Source: Trueperella sp. (GTDB lineage: Bacteria > Actinomycetota > Actinomycetes > Actinomycetales > Actinomycetaceae). From it: a stretch of DNA of 64,000 nucleotides. Position 1 is the stretch's first letter; each line of letters opens with the position of its first letter. Shown in pieces: positions 63,273-64,000 of this stretch. The translations under genes were made by a program, and so were the position numbers. Location: contig JAUNLU010000001.1 of NCBI GenBank assembly GCA_030532125.1, positions 1 through 64,000 on the forward strand, in the 5' to 3' direction. Under the pieces are notes generated by a model that saw nothing but the letters and a program-made list of their open reading frames with translations, searched no databases and was not told where the DNA came from.

Positions 63273-64000
63273 ATGGCCGACGATCAGAACACTGCACACC
63301 CAGCACCGGATGCTCCACAGCACAACGAAAATCAGCCACCGTACGGCACGCCACCACAGCCGGCACAGCCGCCTTATGGGCAACAACCGCCCTACGGTCA
63401 GGAACAGCCCCATCACACTCCGGCTACTTATGGCCAGTACGGCGCTCAGATCCCCCAGGCAGCAGAACGCGTACCTGGATGGCGTACCGTGATCCCGATG
63501 CACCCGCTTTCGGTGGGCGAGACCTTGGATGCCGCCGTCCGCATTATTCGCTTCAACCCAGTAGCCTTTATCGTCTTCCCGTTGCTAGTAACTCTAGTTG
63601 TGGCGCTGGCACAGCTAATTGCCGGGCTAGCCGGCGGAGGGTTAGCTACTTCTTCCAATGCAGGCATGTCTGCCGGTGCGGTTTTAATTTCACTGCTGGC
63701 AACGCTAGTGGCCATTGCCGGCTCAATCATGATTGAGATGACTGGCACCCGAGTCACTTTGGTATCCGTACGCGGGCGTAAACTGGACCTAGCCCAGACT
63801 TTTGAAATCACTAAAGTGGGCCTGGCACGGTTTGCACTGCGCTTTATCGGACTAATGTTCTTAATGTTCCTAATGGTGTTAGCCCTGATAATTGTTGGGT
63901 TCTTGCTGGTAACCCTGTTTGTCTCCGCCGCCGGCACATTTGATGACTCCAATATCGGTGGCATGCTACTGCTAATTGTGGCTTTGGTGGCTTTGGGATT
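63273..64000 (+). CDS. Membrane protein of the GPDPase-membrane-domain type, cut by the window edge
   Basis: An open frame of 242 complete codons from ATG 63273 (AAGGAG seven bases before) that runs past base 64000. The N-terminal 70 residues are Pro/Gln/Tyr-rich and soluble (QPPYGTPPQPAQPPYGQQPP), then WRTVIPMHPLSVGETLDAAV precedes a series of hydrophobic segments. This pattern is common in an uncharacterised actinobacterial family next to mtrAB. The role is unknown and the C-terminus is missing. Confidence 0.85.
   Translation, partial: MADDQNTAHPAPDAPQHNENQPPYGTPPQPAQPPYGQQPPYGQEQPHHTPATYGQYGAQIPQAAERVPGWRTVIPMHPLSVGETLDAAVRIIRFNPVAFIVFPLLVTLVVALAQLIAGLAGGGLATSSNAGMSAGAVLISLLATLVAIAGSIMIEMTGTRVTLVSVRGRKLDLAQTFEITKVGLARFALRFIGLMFLMFLMVLALIIVGFLLVTLFVSAAGTFDDSNIGGMLLLIVALVALG

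Overview
The window comes from an actinobacterium, most likely a member of the Actinomycetaceae (inference). The evidence is an mtrA-mtrB-lpqB operon, an FprA-type ferredoxin reductase, the order rpsM-rpsK-rpoA-rplQ without rpsD, an L17 with a long acidic tail, and a small type II-C Cas9 whose catalytic and zinc-binding residues are spaced almost as in the Actinomyces naeslundii enzyme. Species cannot be fixed from this sequence alone. Layout, left to right. Bases 1-5342 hold a type II-C CRISPR-Cas locus: an array running off the left edge, then cas2, cas1 and cas9 on the minus strand, and a tracrRNA just upstream of cas9. cas1 carries an in-frame TGA at codon 10 of its apparent full-length frame, so spacer acquisition may be weakened. 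Bases 5343-11900 are mixed metabolic genes: a sugar O-acetyltransferase, two small proteins, truA, a ROK-type sugar kinase and a three-gene polar amino-acid ABC importer behind an operator-like promoter. Bases 12019-46456 are one long minus-strand information-processing block, read from right to left: tRNA-Trp, secE-nusG, rplK-rplA, rplJ-rplL with a typical L10 leader attenuator, rpoB-rpoC, a small membrane protein, rpsL-rpsG-fusA-tuf, two tandem HAD hydrolases, then the S10, spc and alpha operons (rpsJ through rplQ) with secY, adk, map, infA and rpmJ in the usual actinobacterial order. Strong hairpins mark transcription-unit ends after rplA, rplL, tuf and rplQ. Bases 46687-51546 carry an aminotransferase, an APH-fold kinase, adenosine deaminase and murB. 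Bases 51547-54654 look like an accessory insert: a 490-base stretch without a recognisable gene, a GT4 glycosyltransferase and a divergent Wzx-type flippase, likely acting in surface polysaccharide production. Bases 54873-55483 hold rpmG and tRNA-Met, -Thr and -Tyr. Bases 55644-64000 carry fprA, hpf, comF-like, lpqB-mtrB-mtrA and the start of a membrane protein cut by the right edge. The most notable signals are the cas1 nonsense codon; a tracrRNA anti-repeat that pairs over 15 bases with the repeat and so fixes crRNA polarity; an extended -10-like element inside each repeat, damaged in one variant repeat; an inverted repeat in the importer promoter; a tandem duplication at the map stop codon; and the frequent TTG/GTG starts in core genes.
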